Shown: positions 26,229-35,620 of the stretch, one piece after another
How positions within the stretch are numbered: position 1 is the stretch's first letter
How the letters are laid out: every line of letters starts with the position of its first letter
DNA from: Rhizocola hellebori
GTDB taxonomy: Bacteria; Actinomycetota; Actinomycetes; Mycobacteriales; Micromonosporaceae
Assembly (NCBI RefSeq): GCF_016862955.1
Contig: NZ_BONY01000006.1
Span: 148,524 to 212,523 of the forward strand
Length of the DNA stretch: 64,000 bases
Reading direction: 5' to 3'
Notes under the pieces: generated by a model
Told to the model about the DNA's origin: nothing
Database searches by the model: none
What the model saw: the letters and a program-made list of their open reading frames with translations, nothing else
Translations under genes and position numbers: made by a program

Positions 26229-26909
26229 ATGAACGATCCTGTGCTGCAGGCAGAGGGGCTGGTGCGGTCCTACGGCAAGACTCAGGCGCTGCGCGGTCTA
26301 TCGGTGACGATCGCCTCGGGGGAGATCGTCGCGGTGAGCGGCCCCAGCGGCTGTGGCAAGTCGACGCTGCTGCACTGCCTGGCCGGCATCATCGTGCCCG
26401 ACTCCGGCGCGGTGCGCTATCGCGGCCAGCCGCTCGGCGAGATGAGCGAGAAACAACGATCGCGGTTGCGCCGCACCTCTTTCGGCGTGCTGTTCCAATT
26501 CGGACAGCTTGTCGCCGAGCTCCCGGCGGTGGACAACGTCGGTCTTCCATTGCTTCTTGGGGGGTACCAGAAAAGGATCGCTGATTCCAAATCCCTGGAA
26601 TGGCTGCAGCGATTGGGTGTGGCCGAGGTAGCCTCGGCGCTGCCTTCCGAGATGTCCGGCGGTCAGGCGCAGCGGGTGGCCCTGGCCAGGGCGATGGTGA
26701 CCGAGCCGGAGGTGCTGTTCGCCGACGAGCCGACCGGAGCGCTGGACAGCCTGGCCGGTGAGCAGGTGCTGGAGGTCCTGACCTCCCATGCGCGGCAACG
26801 GAATATGACCGTCGTTCTGGTGACCCACGACGCGAAGGTGGCCGCCTACGCCGACCGTGAGGTGCTGCTGCGCGACGGCGCTCAGCTGGCGGCCGAGGTG
26901 CCGGCATGA
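26229..26909 (+). CDS. ABC transporter ATP-binding protein (MacB/LolD type)
   Basis: A 226-aa ATPase: Walker A GPSGCGKSTLL near residue 38, Q-loop FGVLFQFGQLVAELP, signature MSGGQAQRVALARAM, Walker B VLFADEPTGALD, and H-loop LVTHD. The size and the TGALDS sequence are typical of ATPases that pair with FtsX-like permeases. The stop overlaps the permease start (ATGA). Together they form an exporter or mechanotransmission complex, probably in resistance to membrane-active compounds. Confidence 0.93.
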   Translation: MNDPVLQAEGLVRSYGKTQALRGLSVTIASGEIVAVSGPSGCGKSTLLHCLAGIIVPDSGAVRYRGQPLGEMSEKQRSRLRRTSFGVLFQFGQLVAELPAVDNVGLPLLLGGYQKRIADSKSLEWLQRLGVAEVASALPSEMSGGQAQRVALARAMVTEPEVLFADEPTGALDSLAGEQVLEVLTSHARQRNMTVVLVTHDAKVAAYADREVLLRDGAQLAAEVPA

Positions 26910-28345
26910 GCGTGTCCACATTGGTCAAACTGGCCTGGGCAGGCCGTCACGCCGATCGGTTCCGGCTCGTGTTCACGGCGCTGGGTGCCGCGCTGGGCAC
27001 GGTCGCGATGCTCGCCGCCGCAACGGTTTACTGGCTTCCGGCTACTGAGATCATCACCCCGTTGCCCGGTGGCTACACGATCGAGATGCACCACCGCTAT
27101 ACCAGCGGGCTGCTCAACGACACCGCTGCCCGGCCCTGGTTCGCGGCCTTCCTCCTGGTGCTGGCTCTGCCGGCGCTGGTGTTCGCGGCGCAGAGCGCCC
27201 GCCTGGGTGCTCCGGCGCGCGACCGCCGCCTGATGGCGATCCGGCTGGCCGGAGCCACCCCGGGTCAGCTGCGCCTGATCGCCGTCGCGGAGACCGCGGT
27301 GGCCTGCGTTCTTGGCGCGCTGGTTGGCATCGGCGCCTACTTCGCGCTCCGCCAGCTGGCACCGGGGCCGGTGCTGTTCAACCCGGATGCCGACCCGTAC
27401 GACTTCCCCGGCTGGCGGCCGGGCAACGGCCTTGTGCTGCGGTTGCCGCTGCCCTCCGACGCTTTGCCACCGGTGTGGGTCTTTCCGGCGGTGGCCGTGT
27501 GCATCCCGGTCCTCGCGGCTGCGCTCACGACAATAGCGTTGCGGCGCTTGACCATCACCCCGCTGGCCGTGACCCGCCTGCCACGGGTGCGCGGGCTGCG
27601 CTGGTGGCCGCTTGCCGCCATCGCGGCCGGCTTCGGCCTGCTCGCCTTGCACCGGATTCTCGGCCGCGTCGACTTCGGTGACAAAGACGTGACGCTGCCG
27701 CTTTCCGCGTGGAGCGCGGTAATCCTGCTTGGCGTGGGCGTTTCCCTGTGCGCGGTCCCGCTCGGGCAGCTGGCCGCGCGGATAGCGTTGCGCCACTTGC
27801 GTTCCGCCGCGCCGCAGCTGGCCGCGCGCTGGATCATCGCCGATCCGTGGAACGGCAGCCGAAGCCTGGCGGTGGCGCTGGTTGCCGTCTGCGGTGCGGC
27901 TACGGCGATCGAAGGCATCAGCTATGGACGGTCGATCGGGATGACCGGCCGGGCTCTCAACGGTGACGTGCAACGGTTCGGCTTACTGGCGCTGGCTATG
28001 ACCCTGCTGGTGGCAGTGGCAGGGCTGCTGTTTGCCATCGTGGAAGGGCTGCTCACCCGGCGCCGGGCGCTGGCAAGCCTGGTCGCCGCCGGAGCACCGA
28101 CCGCAGTTCTGGCACGTGCCGTGCTGTGGCAGGCGCTCCTGCCGACCGTCCCGGCTGTCGCCCTGGCGATCCTCGTCGGGCAGACAGCCATCGCCACCGC
28201 GGAAACGCTGCCCTCGCCGAGCGATCCGATCTGGGCACAGACAGCCCTCGGCGTGGGCGCGATCGCCGGCATTGCCGCAGCCGCCTCGCTGAGCCTGATC
28301 GTGCTCCGGTCCACCGTGAAGGTCACCGAACTGCGCCTGGAATAG
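26906..28345 (+). CDS. FtsX-like ABC permease
   Basis: A 479-aa protein with about ten membrane segments. It has two FtsX-like repeats: the first around RRLMAIRLAGATPGQLRLIA (residues 105-125), the second around RRRALASLVAAGAPTAVLA (near 385), each beginning with the conserved charged loop before the membrane helices. It starts by ATGA overlap with the ATPase gene. The last 23 bp overlap the 3' end of the converging NB-ARC regulator gene. Confidence 0.9.
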   Translation: MSVSTLVKLAWAGRHADRFRLVFTALGAALGTVAMLAAATVYWLPATEIITPLPGGYTIEMHHRYTSGLLNDTAARPWFAAFLLVLALPALVFAAQSARLGAPARDRRLMAIRLAGATPGQLRLIAVAETAVACVLGALVGIGAYFALRQLAPGPVLFNPDADPYDFPGWRPGNGLVLRLPLPSDALPPVWVFPAVAVCIPVLAAALTTIALRRLTITPLAVTRLPRVRGLRWWPLAAIAAGFGLLALHRILGRVDFGDKDVTLPLSAWSAVILLGVGVSLCAVPLGQLAARIALRHLRSAAPQLAARWIIADPWNGSRSLAVALVAVCGAATAIEGISYGRSIGMTGRALNGDVQRFGLLALAMTLLVAVAGLLFAIVEGLLTRRRALASLVAAGAPTAVLARAVLWQALLPTVPAVALAILVGQTAIATAETLPSPSDPIWAQTALGVGAIAGIAAAASLSLIVLRSTVKVTELRLE

Positions 28346-30605
28346 GACTTGGCTTCAGGTTGAGCGCGTGGATTTTCTCCTCCACGCTGCGCGCCTCGGC
28401 CAGCTGCAGCTCGCCGTAGACGGTCAAGGCCTCCTGCCATGCGTCGTGGGCGGCTTGGTCGTCGCCGATGGCGTGGTGGGTGTCGCCGAGGCGGGCCTGG
28501 GTGTCAGCCAGATCGTGGCGGTCTCCGAGCTGGCGCTGCAGCGCGATGGCTCGCTGATAGCAGTCGATGGCCTGGGCGTGCTGGCCGAGGTGATGGTGAA
28601 CGTAGCCCAGGCTGTCCAGCGTGTAGGCGATGCCAACCCGGTCACCCAGCTCTTCGAGCAGGAGGAGGGCCTGCCGGCAGCAGTGCAGGGCTTGGCCGTA
28701 TTGGCCGAGTTCGGCGTGGTACCAGCCGACGCCGTTCAGCTCATTGGCCACCCCCGGCCGGTGGTCGGCGGCGCGGAACAGGGCCAGGCCGCGCTGAGCC
28801 TGGCGTAGCGCCTCTTCCGGGTTGCCTTGGCGCCAAAGGAGATAGGCAAGGTTGCGGCGAGCGTGCGCCTCGCCGATGGGGTCGTCGATCGCGGCGAAGA
28901 GGTCGAGAGCTTTTTCGGCGTGCTGGCGGGCCTTCTGGTACTGCTTGACGGCGAGCTGGGCGATGGCCAGGGCCCGGTGGGCCTGCGCCTGGGCTGCCTG
29001 ATCGCGCAGGCGGCGCGCGGCGCTCAGGGCCGCCTGCCACGTGCCGGCCAGCGTGTGTCGATGGCCGCGCCGGATGAGATAGGTGTCGATGGACCAGGCC
29101 AGCTGCCAGGTGTGGCTGTCGAGGCCCGCGTCGGCGGCATACCGCTGGGCGGCAACCAGATTCGGCTCCTCGGCGGTGAACCAGCGCATCGCCTTTTCCC
29201 CGTCGGCAAGGTGCTCGACGATGACGTCGGGGGCAGGAGGGTCCAGCGGAAGCCGGCTGGGCTCCCGCTGCGGATTGAGCAAGCGGTCGGCGCGATGGGC
29301 GGTGTGCAGGTAGTGGAGCAGAAGCCGTGCTGTCGCCGCGCGGCGGTCCGGCTCGGGATCCCGATGACCGGCCAGCTCGGTGGCGTAGTCGCGGAGCAGA
29401 TCGTGGATCGCGTACCGGTCCGGGGCGTGCTCGGTGACCAGGTTGGCGTCGGCCAGCTCGGTCAGCAGCCGACGGGTCTGGGTTGGGGGATGGCCGGCCA
29501 GGCTGGCCGCCGCGGGCGTGGCGATGTCCGCGCCCGGGTGCAAGGCCAGCAGCCGGAACAACCGCGCCGCGGACGGGCTCAACGCGGTGTACGACCACGA
29601 GAAGACCGACCGGATCCCGCCCGATCGGTCCCCGGAGTCCAGAGCGTCGAGCCGGCGGCCGCTGTCGCGCAGTTCTTCGGCGATGGCGGTCAGCGAGAAG
29701 CCGGTCTGCTGGGCTCGGGCGGCGGCGATGACCAGTGCCAGCGGCAACCGAGCACAGGCGGCCACAATCGCTTCCACCGCTTCCGGTTCGGCGCTGACCC
29801 GGTCGCCGCCTAGGCGCTGGGCCACCAGTTCCCCAGCCTCGGCCGGGGAAAGCAGCTGCAGGCCAAGCGGATGAGCGCCATCTCGTGCCACGAGCGCAGA
29901 AAGCTGATTGCGGCTGGTGATCACCACCAGCACGCTGGCGGTTCCTGGCAGCAGCGGGCGCACCTGTTTGGCGTCGCGGGCGTCGTCGAGCACGATGAGC
30001 ATCCGCCTTCCCGCCAGCTGACTGCGGTAGCGGCCGATCTGGGCGTCGAGGCTGGCGGGTGCGCTCTCGGCCGGCACGCCGAGCCCGTCCAGCAGGATCG
30101 GCAAGGCCTCGTCGGGCGTCATGGCCCGGGCGCTGGGATCGAAGCCGCGCAGGTTGATGCACAGCTGCCCATCCGGGAACCGGTCGGCCACCCGATGCGC
30201 CCAATGCAGGGCCAACGCTGTCTTGCCGACTCCGGCGGACCCGGACAACACGATGACCCCTCCCGCCGGGTTTTCAGCGCCGTCGAGCAGGCGATCCAGC
30301 CGGTCCAATTCGCGGCGACGGCCGGCGAAGCCCGCTATGTCGCGCGCCAATTGCGCTGGGACAGTGGGCGCGACCGCCTCGGCCGGGCGGACGGCTGACG
30401 CGCAGAACCGCTCCCGTTCCTGCCCTTCCAAGCCGAGCGCTTCGGCCAGCCGGCGCACCGTGGCGGGCCGGGGTGAACCCCGCCCGGCTTCGAGGCTGCG
30501 GACGGTCTTGGGATCGATGCCGGCCTTGCCCGCCAAATCCTCCTGGGTCAGGCCAAGCCGGTGCCGGTGTCCCCTTACCTGCTCACCGAAAGCACGCCCA
30601 GCCAC
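28323..30605 (-). CDS. XRE-HTH / NB-ARC / TPR regulator (STAND protein)
   Basis: About 760 aa. The N-terminal XRE helix-turn-helix reads GEQVRGHRHRLGLTQEDLAG and KTVRSLEAGRGSPRPATVRR. An NB-ARC ATPase follows: P-loop VLSGSAGVGKTALALHWAH near residue 145, Walker B MLIVLDDARD, and a helical arm. The C-terminal 300 residues are tetratricopeptide repeats (for example NELNGVGWYHAELGQYGQAL, AYTLDSLGYVHHHLGQHAQA). I prefer GTG 30605 because HTH homology begins there; the frame extends to 30677. Typical of actinobacterial switches near secondary-metabolite genes; the target is unknown. Confidence 0.85.
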   Translation of the reverse strand: MAGRAFGEQVRGHRHRLGLTQEDLAGKAGIDPKTVRSLEAGRGSPRPATVRRLAEALGLEGQERERFCASAVRPAEAVAPTVPAQLARDIAGFAGRRRELDRLDRLLDGAENPAGGVIVLSGSAGVGKTALALHWAHRVADRFPDGQLCINLRGFDPSARAMTPDEALPILLDGLGVPAESAPASLDAQIGRYRSQLAGRRMLIVLDDARDAKQVRPLLPGTASVLVVITSRNQLSALVARDGAHPLGLQLLSPAEAGELVAQRLGGDRVSAEPEAVEAIVAACARLPLALVIAAARAQQTGFSLTAIAEELRDSGRRLDALDSGDRSGGIRSVFSWSYTALSPSAARLFRLLALHPGADIATPAAASLAGHPPTQTRRLLTELADANLVTEHAPDRYAIHDLLRDYATELAGHRDPEPDRRAATARLLLHYLHTAHRADRLLNPQREPSRLPLDPPAPDVIVEHLADGEKAMRWFTAEEPNLVAAQRYAADAGLDSHTWQLAWSIDTYLIRRGHRHTLAGTWQAALSAARRLRDQAAQAQAHRALAIAQLAVKQYQKARQHAEKALDLFAAIDDPIGEAHARRNLAYLLWRQGNPEEALRQAQRGLALFRAADHRPGVANELNGVGWYHAELGQYGQALHCCRQALLLLEELGDRVGIAYTLDSLGYVHHHLGQHAQAIDCYQRAIALQRQLGDRHDLADTQARLGDTHHAIGDDQAAHDAWQEALTVYGELQLAEARSVEEKIHALNLKPSPIPGAVR

Positions 30606-30778
30606 GCCATGCAGCGTCGTGAATGCACAGCCGCCTGTCAACCCGGCAGCGCGCAGCAACCAGCCAGCCTGGGCCAACGCTGGCCAGGCTCGCCGAAAGT
30701 CAGCCGACCGCCCCCGTCAGCCGGCCGGACACCACCCGCCTTACGGTGCCTTACCTCCTGCGATGGGAACCAGGGCGC

Positions 30779-31453
30779 TCACCGGTAGTTCACCGGTAAT
30801 TGGCGCCGAGGCGTCAGTGTTGCCCCCCACTGTCCTCTGTGGACAATGTCGGCTACACCGCGGCGGCGGTCGGCCACCGAGGGTGATTGTGGCGCCACGT
30901 CTTCGGCGCGGTAGCCGACGGTGATGCCACCGATGGGCACGTACTCATCCGGAATGCCGAACTCGGCCCGGAACGCGTTCGTGTGCGCGGGTACCTCGAC
31001 CTGCGCGTCGAAGTCCTCGCCCGACCTGGGCATGATGCCGAAGAAACACGCGCCGAGCCCCTCGTCCACGGCCGTGAGCAGCATCATCAACGCCGCCATG
31101 CCGGTATCGATGTACCAGTAAGGCACCGGCCAGCGCGCCTCCGCCCGATCCTGCCAGCCCTTGTCCGGCTCGGCGTACCGCTGCAGATAGGTGGCCTTGT
31201 GCGCCAGCGGAACCACCACGAGCGGCGCGTCCTGCATGGTCGGGGTCTGCGCCACCCGGGTCGGGACAAAGGGCCAGAACCTGGCCCGGTCGGCGGGATC
31301 GGTCAGCGCGAGAAACGCCCAGCCCTGCGAAAATCCAGCCGACGGCGCACGTAACGCGCTGGCCAGCACCCTTTCCACGACCTCGGGGGCAACCGGACGA
31401 TCGGAGTAGTGGCGCACCATCCGGCGACGGCGGATCACCTCGGCATATTCCAT
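30779..31453 (-). CDS. nitroreductase-family protein
   Basis: A 224-aa FMN-dependent oxidoreductase. MEYAEVIRRRRMVRHYSDRPV is the classic N-terminus with FMN-contacting arginines, followed by SALRAPSAGFSQGWAFLAL and GMAALMMLLTAVDEGLGACF. I take ATG 31453; the 66 extra upstream residues are compositionally unlike protein. An 8-bp inverted repeat CGGCATAT-tcc-ATATGCCG (31441-31459) overlaps the start codon and could regulate translation or bind a repressor. It lies downstream of the dienelactone hydrolase gene only in position; both point left. Confidence 0.85.
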   Translation of the reverse strand: MEYAEVIRRRRMVRHYSDRPVAPEVVERVLASALRAPSAGFSQGWAFLALTDPADRARFWPFVPTRVAQTPTMQDAPLVVVPLAHKATYLQRYAEPDKGWQDRAEARWPVPYWYIDTGMAALMMLLTAVDEGLGACFFGIMPRSGEDFDAQVEVPAHTNAFRAEFGIPDEYVPIGGITVGYRAEDVAPQSPSVADRRRGVADIVHRGQWGATLTPRRQLPVNYR

Positions 31454-31484
31454 ATGCCGGATTGTGCCACCATGCCGGTGCTGG

Positions 31485-32060
31485 TCAGCAGCGAGCCAAG
31501 AAGTCGAGCACGCGTTCGGTGACGAGGGCGGCCGCGGCGGGGTCGTAGCTGGGCAGTGAGCTGTCGGTGAACAGGTGCCGATCACCGGGGTAGACGAACA
31601 GCTCGGCGCTGTCGGTCTCCTTGACCAGGGCGCGGGCGGCGTCGAGGTCACCCTCCTTGGCGAAGAACGGGTCGGCGTCCATGCCGTGTACCTGGACCGG
31701 CACCCCGGCCGGCCAGGCCCCGCCGAACTCGGAGGGCGGTATGCAGGCCTCGAGCAGCACCGCGCCCCGAGCCCCGGCCCGGGTCTGGGCCAGCAGCTGC
31801 GCGGGCATCACGCCCAGCGAGACGCCGATGTAGACCAGCTCGGCGGGCAGGGAATCGGCGGCCCGCACGCCCCGCTGCTGAACCTCGCCGAAGCCGACCT
31901 CGCGGGCGTAGCCGATGCCATCGTCGAGGGTGGAGAAGGTATTGCCGTCGTACATGTCCGGCGTGTGCACGGTGTGTCCGGCCTCGCGCAGCCGGTCGGC
32001 GAAGGCAACCATGCCCTCGGTCAGGCCCTGGGCGTGGTGCAGCAGTAGAACTTCAGTCAT
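31485..32060 (-). CDS. dienelactone hydrolase family protein
   Basis: A 191-aa alpha/beta hydrolase. MTEVLLLHHAQGLTEGMVAFADRL opens the fold, PDMYDGNTFSTLDDGI matches the DLH family, YIGVSLGVMPAQLLA is the nucleophile elbow (serine here where classic DLH has cysteine), and VYPGDRHLFTDSS brings the catalytic histidine. A -10 TATGGT (32072-32067) lies 6 nt before ATG 32060, again consistent with leaderless transcription. Substrate unknown. Confidence 0.83.
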   Translation of the reverse strand: MTEVLLLHHAQGLTEGMVAFADRLREAGHTVHTPDMYDGNTFSTLDDGIGYAREVGFGEVQQRGVRAADSLPAELVYIGVSLGVMPAQLLAQTRAGARGAVLLEACIPPSEFGGAWPAGVPVQVHGMDADPFFAKEGDLDAARALVKETDSAELFVYPGDRHLFTDSSLPSYDPAAAALVTERVLDFLARC

Positions 32061-32198
32061 GCGAACACCATAGAACCCAATGCGGACGTTGTGCTTCCGG
32101 AACCGCCAAGCACGGCTGATTGGTAGGGCTGGCCCTACGCCGACTTGGGGGGCGCGCGGCAATGTGCCGGCCGTGGCAATCGGCCATCGTTGATACTC

Positions 32199-33152
32199 AT
32201 GATTGCTTTGCAGCGCTGGCATCGCCCGCTGATGCTGGTTTCCGGATTCATGGCGGTGCTCACGGTGGTATCGGTGACCGGGCTCATCGTCGACGATCGC
32301 GTCCTGCTCGGGGTGCCGATCTGGCTGAAGCCGTTCAAGTTCGCGGTGTCCTTCGGGATCTATTCGGTGACGCTGGCGTGGATGCTGTCGTTGCCGCACA
32401 AGGGTCAGCGCTGGACCTGGTGGCTCGGCACGGTCTTCGCCGTCATGGGCGGCCTGATGGATGTCAGCATCGTGTTCGTGCAGGCCGCGCGCGGCACCTT
32501 CAGCCACTTCAACTCGTCGACGGAAACGTTCGACAACACCATCTCCGTGATGTTCGGCATTGGCGTACAAGGAATAATGCTGACCAACATCGCCATCGCG
32601 GCCATCCTCGGCTTTCAGCACCTGCGCGACCGCGCGGTCAGCCGAGCCATTCACGCGGGCCTGTTCCTGGCGCTCGCCGGGATGGGGGTCGGGGTGCTGA
32701 TGGTGTTCGTCACCGATGGCCAGCTGGCCGTCGACGCCACCGGCCGCGAGATTGAGCTGCTGGGCGGGCACAGCATGGCGGTGCGCGACGGAGGCCCGGG
32801 GATGCCGCTGACCAATTGGAGCACCATCGGCGGCGACCTGCGCGCGCCGCATTTCCTTGGCCTGCATGGCTTGCAGGCGATGTTGCTGGCCGCCATGGGC
32901 GTGGGATTGCTCGCCCGCCGGTACGGCGCGTTGCGCGACGAGGGTGTGCGGGTGTCCCTGGTGACCGTGTTCGGTTGCGGCTACACGGGTTTGGTTCTGC
33001 TCGCGACGTGGCAGGCGCTGCGCGGGCAGCCGGTCATCCATCCGGATGCGATCACCCTGGCTGGTCTCGGTACCCTCATCGTGGCAATGGTTTTGGGTCT
33101 TTGGGCGGTGCTGGCGCAGGGTCGGCGCCGCCTTGCCTCGCAGCGGGTCTAG
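32199..33152 (+). CDS. integral membrane protein, unrecognised
   Basis: A 317-aa protein with about eight hydrophobic segments, starting ATG 32199 (MIALQRWHRPLMLVSGFMAV). Notable stretches are VPIWLKPFKFAVSFGIYSVT and LRAPHFLGLHGLQAMLLAAM; the H-rich HFLGLHG could coordinate a cofactor. No transporter or enzyme family can be named from the motifs. No ribosome site is clear before the chosen start. Confidence 0.75.
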   Translation: MIALQRWHRPLMLVSGFMAVLTVVSVTGLIVDDRVLLGVPIWLKPFKFAVSFGIYSVTLAWMLSLPHKGQRWTWWLGTVFAVMGGLMDVSIVFVQAARGTFSHFNSSTETFDNTISVMFGIGVQGIMLTNIAIAAILGFQHLRDRAVSRAIHAGLFLALAGMGVGVLMVFVTDGQLAVDATGREIELLGGHSMAVRDGGPGMPLTNWSTIGGDLRAPHFLGLHGLQAMLLAAMGVGLLARRYGALRDEGVRVSLVTVFGCGYTGLVLLATWQALRGQPVIHPDAITLAGLGTLIVAMVLGLWAVLAQGRRRLASQRV

Positions 33153-33161
33153 CGGAAAGCG

Positions 33162-34400
33162 TCAGCAGGTGGCCTTCTGGAAAGGTGGCGCCTGCGGCGG
33201 AGCGCTGTCGGGCGTCATGTAGGCGGCGATGTCACGGAAGACAGGGTCGCCTGCGTTCGGGTAGTTGCCCTGGCAGTCGAAGGCGCCCGGCAGGAAGGTC
33301 ACCGCGACCGAGATGCCGACCTGCGCCGAGGGCAGGTAACCCTCGATCGCGGCATAGCCGCCGAGCAGCGGGTTCTGCAAGATCCAGTCGCCGGTGCGGA
33401 CCACACCGAGACCGTAGTTGTAAATCTCGGTCTGGGTGAAGCAGGAGGGCGCGCAGTTGTCCTGCTTGTGGCCAAAGCCCAGCAGGTTCGGGTCGGTCAT
33501 GGCGTGGAAGCTCTCGGGTGTGAGGAGCTTGCCGGTGCCCACGGCGATGGCCGTGGCGGCCAGGTCGTCGATGGTGGTGGTCTGGTTGGCGCCGACCGGC
33601 GTCCCCCAGTCGGAGTTCCAGAACGTCGACTCCTCATAGAACGGGGTGCTGGGCGGGATGCCCAGCGCCTGCCGGCGTTCCGAGTCGAAAGCGTGCAGCA
33701 CCGGATCGGCGATGCTGCCGGTCTGCGAGGCGGTGGTGTGGGTCAGGAACATCGGGCCGAGCACCTTCTCCTGCAGCAGCACGTCCAGGGGCTGGCCGCC
33801 GATCTGGGAGAGGATCTGGCCGAGAATCATGAAGTTGGTGTGTGAATAGCTCCAGTTGGTCCCGGGCGGGAACTGTTGCGGGCGTGAGAAAGCGTACTTG
33901 AGGCGTTCTTCGTAACCCCATGACTGGAACGGATTCTGTACGTAAGCGTCACCCCACTTCGGATCGGTCTCGAAGTCGGGGTACCCGGTGGTCTGGTTGG
34001 CCAGCATCTTCAACGTCACCGCTTTGGCCTCCGGCAACTCCGGCTGCCAGCGGTCGATGGTGTCGTCCAGCTTCGCCTTGCCCTCCTCGACGAAGAGCAT
34101 GAGCAAGGTGCCCAGATAGGCGAAAACGACTGCGCCGTTGCGGAATCGCATCTCGGTCGTGGCCGGTACGCCGTCCAGCGACTCACCGAAGGCTTGGCTC
34201 GTCACCACGTCAGCGCCCTTGGTCACCTTGACGATGACGCCCCGCAGCGAGTAGGTCTTCATCGCCTCGCGGACGATTTTGGCGATTTCTTCGGCCTGCG
34301 GAGTTTCCGCCGCGACCGCAGTTGCTCGCGGCACCGCACAGGCCGAAGCGATCGCCAGCGACATCGACAGCGCGACAACCCCCAAAAAACGGCTTGCCAT
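33162..34400 (-). CDS. serine hydrolase/beta-lactamase-fold protein lacking the SxxK motif
   Basis: A 412-aa exported protein with a hydrophobic signal (FLGVVALSMSLAIASACAVP, possibly lipid-anchored at Cys). The body follows class C beta-lactamase-like serine hydrolases: FVEEGKAKLDDTIDRW, TLKMLANQTTGYPDFE, YSHTNFMILGQILSQIGG. Where the family has GSVTK (catalytic Ser and Lys), this protein has GAVVF, so both residues are replaced. The YSHTN stretch corresponding to the second motif is kept. It is therefore probably not a classic peptidase or beta-lactamase; it may bind peptidoglycan-like ligands or use another chemistry. Confidence 0.82.
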   Translation of the reverse strand: MASRFLGVVALSMSLAIASACAVPRATAVAAETPQAEEIAKIVREAMKTYSLRGVIVKVTKGADVVTSQAFGESLDGVPATTEMRFRNGAVVFAYLGTLLMLFVEEGKAKLDDTIDRWQPELPEAKAVTLKMLANQTTGYPDFETDPKWGDAYVQNPFQSWGYEERLKYAFSRPQQFPPGTNWSYSHTNFMILGQILSQIGGQPLDVLLQEKVLGPMFLTHTTASQTGSIADPVLHAFDSERRQALGIPPSTPFYEESTFWNSDWGTPVGANQTTTIDDLAATAIAVGTGKLLTPESFHAMTDPNLLGFGHKQDNCAPSCFTQTEIYNYGLGVVRTGDWILQNPLLGGYAAIEGYLPSAQVGISVAVTFLPGAFDCQGNYPNAGDPVFRDIAAYMTPDSAPPQAPPFQKATC

Positions 34401-34503
34401 CTCGGTCTCCGTTCCGGGCTGGCGGCCCAGCCTAATGAGATGCTATGGGGGACATAGCGAATCGATAGGCGTTTTACGCGTTTTGATGTGATGCGATGCG
34501 GGC

Positions 34504-35037
34504 ATGATGAGAACCATGATTGAACCGATCGCCACCCACAACCTCGACCGTTACGGAAACGCGGAGCTGCCGTGGAGCCGCCCGCACGGCATCCTGGCCG
34601 ACGAGAAGACCGCCGCGCAGGACCTGACCTACTTCATCGCGACCGTGCGGCCCGACGGACGATCACATTCCGCGGGCGTGGGGGCGGTGTGGGTGGACGA
34701 TGCGCTGTACTTCGTCAGCGGGCCGGACACGCTCAAGTCGCGCAACCTGGCGCACAACCCCGCCTGCAGCGTCGCGGTACGCCTGCCTGGCCTCGATCTG
34801 GTGCTGGAGGGCGACGCCCACCGGGTCACCGATCCGTCCACTTTGGAGCGGGTGGCAGCCGTCTACCGCACCAGCGGCTGGCCGGCGTCGGTGGAAGGGG
34901 ACGCGTTCACGGCGGCCTACAACGCCCCCAGCGCGGGCCCCCCGCCCTGGCACCTTTACCGCCTCACCCTGCACACCGCGGTCGGCGTGGCCGGGGCCGA
35001 GCCGCACGGCGCGAGCCGCTGGGACTTCGCGCACTGA
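34504..35037 (+). CDS. pyridoxamine 5'-phosphate oxidase-fold FMN/F420-binding protein
   Basis: About 173-177 aa (ATG 34504 or 34516). The split-barrel motif is seen in TYFIATVRPDGRSHSAGVGAVWVDDALYFVSGPDTLKSRNLAHNPACSV, given here in its key parts: the ATVRPDGR strand, the LYFVSG strand and KSRNL, which contacts the cofactor phosphate. WHLYRLTLHTAVGV closes the barrel. Such proteins in actinobacteria use FMN or F420. No operon partner is obvious. Confidence 0.8.
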   Translation: MMRTMIEPIATHNLDRYGNAELPWSRPHGILADEKTAAQDLTYFIATVRPDGRSHSAGVGAVWVDDALYFVSGPDTLKSRNLAHNPACSVAVRLPGLDLVLEGDAHRVTDPSTLERVAAVYRTSGWPASVEGDAFTAAYNAPSAGPPPWHLYRLTLHTAVGVAGAEPHGASRWDFAH

Positions 35038-35086
35038 ACTTTGCCCGCCCGTGAACCTGCCGCGCCCCGGCGGGGACTATCAACAT

Positions 35087-35620
35087 GTGGAACAGGTCAG
35101 GCGCGACGCGCTGCTGGTGGTCCAGGCACAGCTCGGCGACCGGCGGTCGCTGGCCGAGCTGGTGGGGCACTGGCACGACCCCATCTGGCGTTATGTGCGG
35201 CGCATGCTGGGCTCTCCCAGCCTGGCCGACGATGTTAGCCAAGAGGTGTGGGCGGCCGCGCTGAAAGCGCTGCCCCGCCTGCAGCAGCCGGACCGGTTCG
35301 CGCCATGGCTGTTCACCATCGCGAGGCGATCGGTGCTGGACCGGCTCAAGGAAAGTTACCGCCCCGAGGAGGCAGCCGAACCCGAGGCGGCCGTTGGCGA
35401 TCATGCGGCGGCCGTGCTCGATCGCGCGCAGCTGGCCGAGGGCCTGGCCGGGCTGCCCGCCCGGGAACGCGAGGTGCTGATCCTTTTCTATCTTCAGGAC
35501 CTGACGCTCGAAGATTGCGCCCGGGTTCTTGACGTTCCGCCGGGCACGGTCAAGTCCCGGCTGTTTCGCGCTCGCCAGTTGCTGCGCGACATTCTCGTCG
35601 ACAAGGGGTACCCGTCATGA
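35087..35620 (+). CDS. ECF-type RNA polymerase sigma factor
   Basis: About 177 aa from GTG 35087 (VEQVRRDALLVVQAQLGDRR). Region 2: IWRYVRRMLGSPSLADDVSQEVWAAAL; region 4: LPAREREVLILFYLQDLTLEDCARVLDVPPGTVKSRLFRARQ, split here as LTLEDCARVLDVPPGTVKSR for the DNA-binding helix. A TGAACC (35052) and GACTAT (35075-35080) pair stands 6 nt before the GTG and could be its own promoter; GTG 35051 is the alternative start. It overlaps the next gene as ATGA, the usual arrangement for a sigma factor and its regulator. Confidence 0.88.
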   Translation: MEQVRRDALLVVQAQLGDRRSLAELVGHWHDPIWRYVRRMLGSPSLADDVSQEVWAAALKALPRLQQPDRFAPWLFTIARRSVLDRLKESYRPEEAAEPEAAVGDHAAAVLDRAQLAEGLAGLPAREREVLILFYLQDLTLEDCARVLDVPPGTVKSRLFRARQLLRDILVDKGYPS

